64,000 nucleotides of DNA from an uncultured Bryobacteraceae bacterium (GTDB taxonomy: Bacteria > Acidobacteriota > Terriglobia > Bryobacterales > Bryobacteraceae). The DNA is taken from the NCBI GenBank assembly GCA_937924525.1, contig CALDSU010000008.1, positions 186,001 to 250,000 of the forward strand. The letters run 5' to 3'. Both the position numbers and the translations under genes were made by a program. Positions 46,931 to 55,897 of this stretch are shown here, in pieces; within the stretch, counting starts at the first letter, position 1, and every line of letters starts with the position of its first letter. Below the pieces are notes generated by a model. The model did no database searches, had not been told where the DNA came from, and worked only from the letters and a program-made list of their open reading frames with translations.

Positions 46931-47842
46931 ATGCAGGAAGATACCCCAAGTCCGGGCGGCGCCGAGGAGTGCGCCCCCGAATTTTCGAGTGAAAACGCCG
47001 CCCAAACGCCCCTCGGAGCCGCGACCGGCACGGAGTCGACCCACTCAGCCGAGCCCCCCCTCGATCCCCCCGCCCCAGACACGAGTGCGACCGCCGACTC
47101 CGCCGAAATCCAGGAAATCGTGGCCGGCGGCGAAGCGTCTCCCGGCCAGCCTGCCTGGACTCCCGAGGAACTCCTGCCTGCGGAAACAGGGGAGGCGGCG
47201 GAACCCCCCGGCCTTGTGGAACTTCGCGGGCTGATCGAAGCCATTGTGTACGTAACGGAAGAACCGGTTACGGTGGCCCAACTGGCCGCCTCGCTCGAGC
47301 GTCCGAAGGAACTCGTGCAACAGGTGCTGGCGGACCTGACTGCCGAATTTGAGAAACCCGGGCATGGCATCGCCATCCGGGAGGTAGCCGGGGGCTACAA
47401 AATGGCGACCAAGCCCGAGCACCATGAGGCCGTGCGCGCCTTCGCCAGGAGTCTCAAGCCGCCGCTGAAGCTCTCGCTCGCCGCGCTCGAAACCCTGGCC
47501 GTCATCGCCTACAAGCAGCCGGTGACGGCGCCCGAAATCATGGAAATCCGCGGCGTGCAGGGCGCGGGGGTGCTCAAGACCCTGCTTGACCGGAAATTGA
47601 TCATGGCTGCCGGCCGCAAGAACGTGATCGGCAAGCCGGTGCTGTACAAGACAACCCGGGAGTTCCTGGTCCAGTTCGGTCTCAAGGACCTGTCTGAGTT
47701 GCCCACGCTGAAGGAATTCGAAGAGATCCGGCGATTGTCCCTTCCGGAAGCAGCGGGGGAAATCGAAGCTCCCGCCCCGGAAACGATCACCGCGGCGGCC
47801 ACGCCCGCAGAGGAACCCGCGCGGGATGAAGTGAATGGCTGA
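46931..47842 (+). CDS. scpB: Segregation and condensation protein B, with long N-terminal extension
   Basis: A 303-residue protein. The winged-helix core begins at about residue 98 (LRGLIEAIVYVTEEPVTVAQLAASL) and has IREVAGGYKMATKPEHHEAVRAF, LSLAALETLAVIAYKQPVTAPEIMEIRGVQGAGVLKTLLDRKLI, the family signature. The first 95 residues are an acidic, proline-rich low-complexity extension absent from typical ScpB (about 200 residues). It binds ScpA as a dimer in the SMC complex. Its last 8 bases overlap rluB. Confidence 0.93.
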   Translation: MQEDTPSPGGAEECAPEFSSENAAQTPLGAATGTESTHSAEPPLDPPAPDTSATADSAEIQEIVAGGEASPGQPAWTPEELLPAETGEAAEPPGLVELRGLIEAIVYVTEEPVTVAQLAASLERPKELVQQVLADLTAEFEKPGHGIAIREVAGGYKMATKPEHHEAVRAFARSLKPPLKLSLAALETLAVIAYKQPVTAPEIMEIRGVQGAGVLKTLLDRKLIMAAGRKNVIGKPVLYKTTREFLVQFGLKDLSELPTLKEFEEIRRLSLPEAAGEIEAPAPETITAAATPAEEPARDEVNG

Positions 47843-48587
47843 AGAGCGGCTGCAGAAGATCATCGCCCGCGCCGGCATCGCCAGCCGCCGCCGGGCTGAG
47901 GAGTTGATAACCGCCGGCTGCGTCTCGGTGAATGGACGCACGGTGACCGAGCTGGGCAGCAAAGCCGACCCGGACCGCGACCACATCAAAGTCAACGGGA
48001 AGCTGCTCCACCTGGAGCGGGTTCCCCTGGTGTATCTCGCTTTCCACAAGCCCAACGGTTGCGTGACGACGCTTAGCGATCCCGAAGGACGCCCGACCGT
48101 GATGGATTACCTCCGCGGCGTGCGCGAGCGGGTCTACCCGGTGGGGCGTCTCGATTACCATAGCGAGGGCCTGCTGCTGCTCACCAACGACGGCGAACTG
48201 GCCCATGCGCTCACCGCCGCCCGGAGCCATGTCGAGAAAACGTACGTGGTCAAAGTGAATGGCAGCCTTACCGCGGAGGAGGAAGAACAGTTCCGGCGCG
48301 GAGTTCCGCTCGGCGGCCGCCGTACCGCGCCCGCCGGTCTGCGCCGCATCAAAGGTGGCGACAATCCGTGGTACGAAGTAAAGCTGATCGAGGGACGCAA
48401 CCAGCAGGTTCGCCTGATGTTCAAACACTTTGGCAAGCTGGTCGAGAAGCTGCGGCGGGTGCAGATCGGGACCTTGAAGCTGGACGTCAAGCCGGGCCAG
48501 TTTCGGCCGCTCACCCCGCGGGAGGTGGCGCGGCTCAAGAGACTCGCCGGACCGGCGGGCGAGCGGGCGGGACACGATGACGATTGA
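47835..48587 (+). CDS. rluB: 23S rRNA pseudouridine synthase RluB-type
   Basis: A 250-residue enzyme. An S4 RNA-binding domain (about 1-60, ERLQKIIARAGIASRRRAEELI) precedes the catalytic domain, whose nucleophilic aspartate is in VGRLDYHSEGLLLLTNDG. EGRNQQVRLMF comes late. The family modifies 23S rRNA (RluB) or 16S rRNA (RsuA); the place after scpB is the usual one for RluB. It overlaps the CoA-binding protein gene by 11 bases. Confidence 0.92.
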   Translation: MAEERLQKIIARAGIASRRRAEELITAGCVSVNGRTVTELGSKADPDRDHIKVNGKLLHLERVPLVYLAFHKPNGCVTTLSDPEGRPTVMDYLRGVRERVYPVGRLDYHSEGLLLLTNDGELAHALTAARSHVEKTYVVKVNGSLTAEEEEQFRRGVPLGGRRTAPAGLRRIKGGDNPWYEVKLIEGRNQQVRLMFKHFGKLVEKLRRVQIGTLKLDVKPGQFRPLTPREVARLKRLAGPAGERAGHDDD

Positions 48588-48969
48588 ACGCTTGTTGCGC
48601 CAGGTTCGCACCATCGCGGTAGTGGGCCTTTCGCCAAATCCTTTCCGGCCCAGCCACGGGGTTGCCGAGTACATGCAGCGGCACGGCTACCGCATCATCC
48701 CGGTCAATCCCTCCCATGCCATGATCCTTGGAGAGCGGTGCTACCCAGACCTCGAGGCGGTCCCGGAACCGGTCGATCTGGTGAACGTGTTTCGCCGCCC
48801 CGAGCACGCGCCGCCAGTGGTCGAGGCGGCCATCCGCATGGGCGCGCCAGCCATTTGGTTCCAGGAGGGGGTCGTCCACGAGGAGGCCGCCGCCCGCGCC
48901 CGCGCCGCCGGTCTGTTCGTGGTGATGGACCGCTGCCTGTTGAAAGAACACCGCCTGCTCCGCTCGTAA
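48577..48969 (+). CDS. CoA-binding domain protein
   Basis: A 130-residue single-domain protein of the succinyl-CoA-synthetase-like CoA-binding fold. The Rossmann features are RTIAVVGLSPNPFRPSHGVAEYMQ, YRIIPVNPSHAMILGERCYPDLEAVPEPVDLVNVFRRPE, then IWFQEGVVHEEAAARARAAGLFVVMDRCLLKEHRLL. A solitary CoA-binding protein of this kind is common in bacteria and its role is unknown. Overlap with rluB suggests co-transcription. Confidence 0.88.
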   Translation: MTIERLLRQVRTIAVVGLSPNPFRPSHGVAEYMQRHGYRIIPVNPSHAMILGERCYPDLEAVPEPVDLVNVFRRPEHAPPVVEAAIRMGAPAIWFQEGVVHEEAAARARAAGLFVVMDRCLLKEHRLLRS

Positions 48970-48987
48970 CCACGCGACGGCGCGTGG
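48970..48987 (+). terminator. Hairpin between the CoA-binding gene and the two-component pair
   Basis: A perfect 7-base-pair stem (48970-48976 with 48981-48987) with a 4-base loop starts immediately after the stop codon. No T tract follows, so it may be a weak terminator or an mRNA-end structure. Confidence 0.35.
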
Positions 48988-49011
48988 CATGGGGGCTGAT
49001 ACGATGAGGGC

Positions 49012-50298
49012 GTGGAAACGGCGCGCGGCCGGCGATGGATTACCAGCGAGGATGTGGTCTGGGTCCTGCTGTTCGGCGCGCTCGAGTGGATCCACGTCGC
49101 CGAGGATCCGCTGGAACGGCCGCTGCTGACGGCGCTCGCGCTGCTGCAAATCCTTGAGCCGCGCCTCCGCGTCTTCCGGACGACCCACGGCCAGGTGGCC
49201 GCGGTGCTGGCGAAGTTGGGCCTCTGCTACCTGCTCATCGGTTTCACCGGCGGCGTCAACAGCAGTTACTTCCTGCTGCTGCTGGTGCCGATCATCACCG
49301 GCGCCACCGCCTTCGGACCGCTGGGCGCGCTGCTGGTGGCCCTGGTGACGGCGGCCTCCTACGTCTCTTTCCTGCTGTGGCTGGACTGGACCCGCTACTT
49401 CATCGGCGCCTACGAGTTCCGCGAACTGGGTCTGCGGCTGCTGATCTTCGGGGTGGTGGCCTACCTGGCGAACCGCCAGGCCGCGCTGACGCGCGAACAA
49501 TCCCGGCGCTACAAGGCCGTGGCGGAACAACTGGCCGCCACCAACCGCAGTCTTCAGGAAGCCGAGGCGGCCGTGCGCCGGTCCGAGCGCCTCGCGGCGC
49601 TGGGACAACTTTCCGCGGGACTGGCGCACGAACTGCGCAATCCGCTGGGCACGATGAAGGCTTCCGCCGAGATGCTTTCCAAGCAACTCCACGGCGAACA
49701 GGGCGTCGCGCGGGAGCTGGCCGAGTACATCTCCAGCGAGGTGGACCGCGCCAATCTGCTGGTGACGCGGTTCTTGGATTTCGCCCGGCCCCTGCAGCTC
49801 CGCGTGAGCACGGCCGACCTTGCCGAGGTGCTGGACCGCGCCATCACCCAATTCGAGCGGGCCGCGGCGCGTCCGGACGTGGCCGTGTTCAAGAACTACG
49901 CGCCTGACATCCGGCCGTTCGCCATGGACGGCGATCTGATGGAGCGCGTGTTTTTCAACTTATTGTTAAACGCCGCGCAAGCCAGCCCGCCGCATGGGGC
50001 GATCACCGTCAAGACCAGGCCCGCCGACGGCATGGCGGAGATCTCGGTGATCGACCGGGGCGAGGGCATCGAGCCCCGCCACCTGGAGAGCATTTTCAAT
50101 CCCTTCTTCACCACGAAGCCCGCAGGCATTGGCCTCGGCCTGGCGATTGTGTCGAAGATCGTCGACGAGCACCGCGGCCGGATCACCGTCGAGAGTCAGC
50201 CCGGCAAGGGGAGCGTGTTCCGCGTCTACCTGCCGGTCACGCCCGGCTCGTCGGCCGGGGAAACGCCGGCTCCGGCGTCCGCGTCGCTTGGGGAGTGA
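49012..50298 (+). CDS. Membrane sensor histidine kinase (NtrB-type)
   Basis: A 428-residue kinase from a GTG start. The N-terminal part (about 15-155) has about five hydrophobic segments (LGLCYLLIGFTGGVNSSYFLLLL, GPLGALLVALVTAASYVSFLLWL). A short coiled coil (160-190) leads to the dimerisation box GLAHELRNPLGTMKA with phospho-acceptor His206. The ATPase has NLLLNAAQASP (N box), VIDRGEGIEP (G1), FFTTKPAGIGLGLAIVSKI (F/G2). The stop overlaps the response regulator start (GTGA), so they form a pair. Confidence 0.93.
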   Translation: METARGRRWITSEDVVWVLLFGALEWIHVAEDPLERPLLTALALLQILEPRLRVFRTTHGQVAAVLAKLGLCYLLIGFTGGVNSSYFLLLLVPIITGATAFGPLGALLVALVTAASYVSFLLWLDWTRYFIGAYEFRELGLRLLIFGVVAYLANRQAALTREQSRRYKAVAEQLAATNRSLQEAEAAVRRSERLAALGQLSAGLAHELRNPLGTMKASAEMLSKQLHGEQGVARELAEYISSEVDRANLLVTRFLDFARPLQLRVSTADLAEVLDRAITQFERAAARPDVAVFKNYAPDIRPFAMDGDLMERVFFNLLLNAAQASPPHGAITVKTRPADGMAEISVIDRGEGIEPRHLESIFNPFFTTKPAGIGLGLAIVSKIVDEHRGRITVESQPGKGSVFRVYLPVTPGSSAGETPAPASASLGE

Positions 50299-51656
50299 AC
50301 AACCGCATGCAGAAGAAGCGCATTCTGGTGGTCGACGACGAGGAGAAGTTGCGGCGGGTGATCGAGCTGCACCTTACCTCGGCGGGCTTCGAGGTTGACA
50401 AGGCCGCCACCGCCGAGGAAGCGCTGCGGATCGCCGACCGCGCCGATCTGGTGCTCACCGACCTGCGCCTGCCCGGCATGGACGGCCTGGAGTTGCTGTC
50501 CCTGCTCCGCCGCCAGAACGCGCAGGCGACGGTCATCGTCATGACCGCTTTCGGCACCGTCGAGAACGCCGTGGAAGCCATGAAGCTGGGCGCGACCGAC
50601 TTCCTGCTCAAGCCCTTCTCGCTGGACCAGTTGACGGCGGTGATGCACAAGGCGCTGGAAGTTCACAACCTCCGCGCGGAGAACCGCGAACTGCGGGAAG
50701 AGCTGGGCCGGCGCTACGAAATCGACAATATGATCGGGCGCAGCGCGGCCATGCAGGAGGTGTTCGCTACGGTGATGCGCGCGGCGCCGACGCGCGCCAC
50801 CGTGCTGATCTGCGGCGAAAGCGGCGTCGGCAAGGACCTCATTGCGCGCGCCATTCACCATTACTCCCCGCGCCGCGGCCGTCCGTTCGTCAAGATCAAC
50901 TGCTCCGCCATCCCGGAAAACCTGATGGAAAGCGAGCTGTTCGGATTCGAGAAGGGCGCCTTCACCGGCGCCATTCAGGCCAAGCCCGGCAAGTTCGAAC
51001 AGGCCGACACCGGGACGGCGTTTCTCGACGAAATCGGCGACGTGCCGCCCTCCATCCAGGTCAAACTGCTCCGTATCCTTCAGGAGCGGGAGTTCGAACG
51101 ACTGGGCAGCAACAAGACCCGGCAGATCGACGTCCGCGTGGTGGCCGCCACCAATCAGGACCTGCGCGCCGCGCTCGAGCAAGGCACCTTTCGCGAGGAC
51201 CTCTACTACCGGCTGAACGTGGTGCCGCTGAACATTCCTCCGCTGCGCGCCCGGAAGGAGGACATCCCCTTCCTGGTGGAGCATTTCATCCGGCGTCTGG
51301 CGCCGGAGTGCGGCAGTCCGGTGGAGTCGGTCACCAGCGCGGCGATGCAGAAGCTGCTGGACTACCACTGGCCGGGCAATGTGCGCGAATTGCAGAACGT
51401 GATCGAGCGCGGCCTGGTGCTCTGCACCGGCGTCCGCCTCGATGCGGGCGATATCCGGATCGAGGGCGGCGTCCGCACCCCGCGCGCCGAGGGTGTGCCC
51501 TTTCTGCCCGACGGGATGACGCTGGAGGAATACGAGCAGCACGTGCTGCGCGAGGCGCTGCGCCGCGCCGAGGGAAACAAGAGCCAGGCCGCCCGCCTGC
51601 TGGGCCTCACGCGCAACGCCTTGCGCTACCGCCTGGCCCAGATCGGGCTGGATTGA
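50295..51656 (+). CDS. Sigma-54-dependent response regulator (NtrC/AtoC family)
   Basis: A 453-residue regulator coupled to the kinase. The receiver (about 9-120) has phosphorylation site Asp56 (LVLTDLRLPGMDG). The AAA+ domain has Walker A GESGVGKD (174-181), the sigma-54 contact loop GAFTGA (221-226), GTAFLDEIGDV as Walker B and the arginine-finger region. The C-terminus has a Fis-type helix-turn-helix (GNKSQAARLLGLTRNALRYRLAQIGLD). It needs sigma-54 for target promoters; no -24/-12 promoter was found in the immediate neighbourhood. Confidence 0.94.
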   Translation: MNNRMQKKRILVVDDEEKLRRVIELHLTSAGFEVDKAATAEEALRIADRADLVLTDLRLPGMDGLELLSLLRRQNAQATVIVMTAFGTVENAVEAMKLGATDFLLKPFSLDQLTAVMHKALEVHNLRAENRELREELGRRYEIDNMIGRSAAMQEVFATVMRAAPTRATVLICGESGVGKDLIARAIHHYSPRRGRPFVKINCSAIPENLMESELFGFEKGAFTGAIQAKPGKFEQADTGTAFLDEIGDVPPSIQVKLLRILQEREFERLGSNKTRQIDVRVVAATNQDLRAALEQGTFREDLYYRLNVVPLNIPPLRARKEDIPFLVEHFIRRLAPECGSPVESVTSAAMQKLLDYHWPGNVRELQNVIERGLVLCTGVRLDAGDIRIEGGVRTPRAEGVPFLPDGMTLEEYEQHVLREALRRAEGNKSQAARLLGLTRNALRYRLAQIGLD

Positions 51657-51658
51657 AG

Positions 51659-54568
51659 CTATCGCCCAAAATAACCCGCAACTTCCAGGATCAGATGCGT
51701 GGGCTGAAGCGCGAACACGTTTACCGCGGCGTTTGCGCCGGCCGGAACGATCGCGGCATTGGACACGGCCTGGCCCTCGAAGGCGTTGAGAATGGACGCG
51801 ATGGGCTGCGCTTGCCCGGCGGGCCAGACGGTCACGAATGGCATCGGCGATCCACCCAGGATCGCGGTGACGTTGAGCGCATACGCTCCCGCATGGGATG
51901 GAATTCCGGAACAACCCGGCGCCGCCGGCAGGGGCGTCGTGCGGACCGACTGGGCGCCGAACATCGGTCCTCCAAAGACTCCGTCAGACAGGGAACTGGC
52001 GGTGTCGACCGCGCGGCATGGAGGCACGGGGAAGTAAGCAAGGCCGCGGTGTCCGTCATCCGGGGCGAAATAGCCGTTGATGTCGATCAGCAGGTCCGCC
52101 GGGCCGTACGCGAACACATCGATCGCGCTGGCCTCACCCGCGGGTATGATGACGCTGTTCGCCACAATCCGGCCGCTGGGCGAGTTGAGAGTGGACACGT
52201 TGGGCATGCCGGCCCCGGCAGGCCACGCCGCCAAAAACGCCAGAGGCCCCTGCGGGACCACCGTGAGCGTCACCGAGTAGGCGGCGGCAGGCGGGACCGG
52301 ACAGTACGGTGTGGCTGGAAGCGGAAAGCGCCTGCTTTCCCCGGCCCGCAGCGAGGGGGGACCAAATGGTCCCGGCGAGGGGCGATACTGGCTCCTCGTA
52401 TCCAACACGCGGCAGGGCGTTAACGGATAATACCCGAGGTTGGAAAGCTGGGGCGCGTCGGTGAAGTAGCCGATGACATCAATGACCAAGTCGGCGGGAC
52501 CCGAGGCAAACACGCTGATTGCGCCACCCAGCCCCGCGCGGACGATCGCCGAGTTGGCCACGGTCAGCCCGTCTGGAGCCGTCACCGTCCGGAAAGCCGG
52601 ACGCGCTTCGTCCGCCGGCCACACGGTGACGAAATCCACGGCGCCGCGCGGCGCCACCGTGACATTCAGCACCAACGCTTTCGCGATCGCGGGAACCGGA
52701 CAGACGGTAGAGGCCGCCGGCGCGAGGGTCCGCGTTTCCCCGGCCTGAAGATACGGCGGTCCGAATGCGCCCGCGCGCCCCTCGAAATTGTATTCGGGCC
52801 GCGTTTCCATGACTCGGCACGGGAGAATCGGAACGTAGCGCAGCCCAGCGCTGGCCGGCGGCCCCGAGCCTGGCGCATTCTGAATCGTGACCGTCCCGCC
52901 GGCAGCCGAAATCTCCGCAAGCTGGCCTCCGGGAGTAACCGCCAACGGATTCGCCACCTCGAGCGGGGTCACACCCGTCGCCACGGAGGCGGTTCGAAGC
53001 AGAGCGTTCGCGACGATCCCATCGCCAATCGTCGTGGCGTTCAGGCCCACGATCACGCAGTGGACTGTCCCGCTAGCGGTATGACAGGCCAAGCCCTTGC
53101 CTGCGGCGGAAGCAGCGGGTCCGAGCGTGATCTGGACAGACGAGAAACTCCCGGCTGGATACCTGAGCGTCCACTGGAGGGCGGACAACCGGGCGCCTCC
53201 GGCCAAGGTGACGGCCAGGCTGACCGACTCGCCGGCCCCTGCGGTTCCGGAAGACAGTTGGAGCATAGCGGGCGCCGCGACGGCTGCCCGGACTGCCGGT
53301 TGCGGGGAAGCGGCCCGAGGTTTTGCCGCGGCGCGATCGACCCCCGGAAACGCCGCAGCCATCCGATCGCACCCTGGTCCGCCGAGTTCATTCGCTTGCA
53401 GAGCGCCGGCGTCCACCCCGCTCTGATTCGACCGGCTTTCGAGACAGCGCGGATGCACGTACTGAAACGCGGGAGTGAGCTCGTACCCGCCCCAACTGGC
53501 GCCGGTCCCGGCGGCGATGGCCGCGGACGAAGGCGTCAGGCGGTAGTCGAATGCGCCCGCATCGCGGAAGCCTGGGTGGCCCGAGAAGTTGTGGCTGAGC
53601 GAGGCGTGGGGATGGTTGGTGATCGTTCCGGCGCCGCTGAAGATATTGTTGCGGAGGACAGCCGGCGCGAAGGCGGAGGCCGTCCACACGAACAACCCGC
53701 CATCCTGCTCGTTCACGAAGGTGTTGTTCACGGCAAACAAAGCCTGGTCCCCCGCGGCCAGCATGACACGGTCCCCCGCCCGAGACCCATGGTGCAGCAG
53801 ATTGCCGATGACGAACGACCGGCCCCCACCCGTGAGATCCAACTCGCGGGTCCCCTTTCCGTCTTCGCCGGTCAGGCGATTGTACAGAATGTGGTTCTCG
53901 GCCGCGCGCGACTCCGCCAAGCCGCCGCTCTCGCTGTGGTGAGAATAGCTGGCGGTCAGCACGAAACGCTCCGCCCTGCCAATCGCAATATTCCGCTGAT
54001 TCCTGGCGAACTCGCAGCGTTCAATGGTGATCTCCCCGCCTCCGTCCGCGGCCCCCAGGCCGACGCCGTTTCCATGCAGATACGCGTTTCGCAGCGTTAC
54101 CCCGAATCCGGCTTCGACCCAGACCGCCGCCCCGCCGCTTGCGCCCTGCAACTCAACTCCCTCGATGACCACCCCCGGCGCGCTGACGACCCAAATCGCC
54201 TTCCCGCGAGCCAGGGGTGCATCCTTTGAAACGGTGATTCGCGCGACTCCCTGGCCGGCCGGGCGCACCGTCAGATCCGGGGTCGTGATCGCGCAGACAT
54301 CGTCTTTCCACGTCACGGAACCGGCGATCTCCACCACATCCCCTGGCCTCGCAGCGAGAATCGCTTCGCACGGGGCGCGGAACGGGCCGCCAGGAACAAC
54401 GGGAAGGAGGGCAGCTTTCGCTCGCGGGGAACCCAGAGTTGCGAGAACGGCCAGCAGCAGGATGGGCAGGAGGCTCCTGCCGCACCGTGAGTCACTCTCC
54501 GGCCAACCTGGGAACGCCGGCACCATCCGGGCCACAAAATCCCGTTGGATTGTGCCTGGGCATTCCAT
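51659..54568 (-). CDS. Secreted parallel beta-helix protein with cohesin-like domain and three C-terminal repeats
   Basis: A 969-residue protein (alternative start Met15). A signal peptide lies at about 32-53. A right-handed beta-helix (about 75-380) has FRAPCEAILAARPGDVVEI, VTLRNAYLHGNGVGLG and RNIAIGRAERF. A cohesin-like segment (about 440-570) includes ESVSLAVTLAGGARLSALQW. Three tandem repeats of about 130 residues follow (576-710, 711-842, 843-969), each with PCRxxDTR, FGPPxLxAGE, CPVP, xxNVT/TLTV, FxTVWPAG and a terminal GYF. No sortase or PorSS signal is seen. It is probably an extracellular or surface protein; the ligand is unknown. Confidence 0.82.
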   Translation of the reverse strand: MECPGTIQRDFVARMVPAFPGWPESDSRCGRSLLPILLLAVLATLGSPRAKAALLPVVPGGPFRAPCEAILAARPGDVVEIAGSVTWKDDVCAITTPDLTVRPAGQGVARITVSKDAPLARGKAIWVVSAPGVVIEGVELQGASGGAAVWVEAGFGVTLRNAYLHGNGVGLGAADGGGEITIERCEFARNQRNIAIGRAERFVLTASYSHHSESGGLAESRAAENHILYNRLTGEDGKGTRELDLTGGGRSFVIGNLLHHGSRAGDRVMLAAGDQALFAVNNTFVNEQDGGLFVWTASAFAPAVLRNNIFSGAGTITNHPHASLSHNFSGHPGFRDAGAFDYRLTPSSAAIAAGTGASWGGYELTPAFQYVHPRCLESRSNQSGVDAGALQANELGGPGCDRMAAAFPGVDRAAAKPRAASPQPAVRAAVAAPAMLQLSSGTAGAGESVSLAVTLAGGARLSALQWTLRYPAGSFSSVQITLGPAASAAGKGLACHTASGTVHCVIVGLNATTIGDGIVANALLRTASVATGVTPLEVANPLAVTPGGQLAEISAAGGTVTIQNAPGSGPPASAGLRYVPILPCRVMETRPEYNFEGRAGAFGPPYLQAGETRTLAPAASTVCPVPAIAKALVLNVTVAPRGAVDFVTVWPADEARPAFRTVTAPDGLTVANSAIVRAGLGGAISVFASGPADLVIDVIGYFTDAPQLSNLGYYPLTPCRVLDTRSQYRPSPGPFGPPSLRAGESRRFPLPATPYCPVPPAAAYSVTLTVVPQGPLAFLAAWPAGAGMPNVSTLNSPSGRIVANSVIIPAGEASAIDVFAYGPADLLIDINGYFAPDDGHRGLAYFPVPPCRAVDTASSLSDGVFGGPMFGAQSVRTTPLPAAPGCSGIPSHAGAYALNVTAILGGSPMPFVTVWPAGQAQPIASILNAFEGQAVSNAAIVPAGANAAVNVFALQPTHLILEVAGYFGR
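51662..52843 (-). repeat. Three tandem protein-domain repeats at the 3' end of the beta-helix gene
   Basis: Three direct copies of about 400 bases each (52843-52439, 52438-52043, 52042-51662) encode the same domain with diverged codons. The third is the most degenerate: the DTR motif has become DTA. Repeats of this kind resemble the DTR-GYF domains found at the ends of secreted proteins in several phyla. Confidence 0.75.
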
Positions 54569-54778
54569 GAACCACTACCCGGCTGCTGTCATCCGTGTCC
54601 ATCCCGCACAAACGCCTTGGCCAGGATCGGGGCTTCAACACCCCAATCTCTTCATTTTCCTCAGCTCCGTCGCTCCAAACCGGCAGGCGGGCGCGAGGAA
54701 CTCCTTGACTGCACCAAGAGTCCTGGTACTTGACAAGCAGAGCGACGGAAAAGGCCTTTCCATCCCGGCGCGATGGTT

Positions 54779-55879
54779 TCAGCGTCGCGGCAGCGGGGCG
54801 CCGCCGGGGTAGGGAGGCGGCACGTAGTCCGGCGGCAGCGGCGGCGGACCGTAATATTGGTCCTTCGTGCGCTTTTTGCGGTCGCGCAGGTATTGCTGAA
54901 TCGGCTTCTCGCGGTCGCCGGCAGTCCAGGCGCGCTGAATCTCCTGTTCCTTCAGCCCCGCGACGCGCCCGAACAGCGTAAAGGCGCCGATGGCGTGCCG
55001 CAGGCTCTTCCATCGCGCCATCTCGATCAAAGGCTCGATGCCGCGCCCTTCGATGGTGCGGAGCACCTGTTCGTCGCGAGTATCGGAGAGAGTCAGCAGG
55101 ATCTCGACGGCGCGCATCCGGTCGGACCAGACGACCGAATTCAGCAATTCCACGAACCAGGTCGGCTGGACCTGAATTCCCAGCTCAGGATCCTTGCGCG
55201 CTAGGACGGCGATCGCGCCCAGCGCGCGGATCGCCTGGCCGCGCACCGCGGGCGAAGGATCCTGTAACGCGAGCTGCAGATCGTCCACCACGAGGCGTTT
55301 GGTGGGGAAGTAGCCGATGACGTAGGCGGCGATAGCGCGCTGATCTTCGTCCGCACTCTCGCGCAGAACCTTACGCAAGGGCCCGACGTGCAGTTCGGCC
55401 AATCCCACGAAGCGTTCCTGAACGGCGCGGGCGGTGGGGTCCGCCAGCAGCGAATGGCCGCGCGTGAGATCCTCGGCCACGGCGCGGTCCGAGCCCCGGA
55501 TCGTCTCCAGGAAACCGCGGTAGGCTTCCAAGATTTCCCGGGGCAGGCTGGCGTCGCCCCGGGGTTCGCTCCGCGCGGCGAAGTGCGGCGCGCCGCGCTC
55601 TTCCAGGCCGATAAAGAGATGGACTTGGCCTCCGTCGCAGCAGACGGCTTCCACATGGGAGGCGACGACGCCGGGGATCCCGTCCAGTTTCTCCTCCATC
55701 GCACCCTTCGAGGCGGGCAACGTCGAACCTTCGGCCACGTTGAGAGCCTTGCGAATCCGTTCGGGCGAGACGCGCCGCAGTCCGTAATAATCGATGGAGC
55801 CAATTTGGGGAAGCTGACTGGCGGCTGGCGCGACCACCGCCAAAAGCAACCACGCCAGCCTGGAATGACAAAACACCAC
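54779..55879 (-). CDS. Secreted HEAT-repeat protein with POTRA-like N-terminus
   Basis: A 366-residue protein. A signal peptide (about 1-21, ending PAASQ) is followed by a POTRA-like unit of about 70 residues (IGSIDYYGLRRVSPERIRKALNV, DGIPGVVASHVEAVCCDGGQVHLFIGLEE), the pattern of BamA/FtsQ repeats. HEAT-type helical repeats (about 120-330) include AYVIGYFPTKRLVVDDLQLALQDPSPAVRGQAIRALGAI. A proline-rich tail (PPPLPPDYVPPPYPGG) ends it. This combination is unusual and a function is not assigned; an envelope adaptor is plausible. Confidence 0.75.
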   Translation of the reverse strand: MVFCHSRLAWLLLAVVAPAASQLPQIGSIDYYGLRRVSPERIRKALNVAEGSTLPASKGAMEEKLDGIPGVVASHVEAVCCDGGQVHLFIGLEERGAPHFAARSEPRGDASLPREILEAYRGFLETIRGSDRAVAEDLTRGHSLLADPTARAVQERFVGLAELHVGPLRKVLRESADEDQRAIAAYVIGYFPTKRLVVDDLQLALQDPSPAVRGQAIRALGAIAVLARKDPELGIQVQPTWFVELLNSVVWSDRMRAVEILLTLSDTRDEQVLRTIEGRGIEPLIEMARWKSLRHAIGAFTLFGRVAGLKEQEIQRAWTAGDREKPIQQYLRDRKKRTKDQYYGPPPLPPDYVPPPYPGGAPLPRR

Positions 55880-55897
55880 GCTGATGAGACGCGGGCC

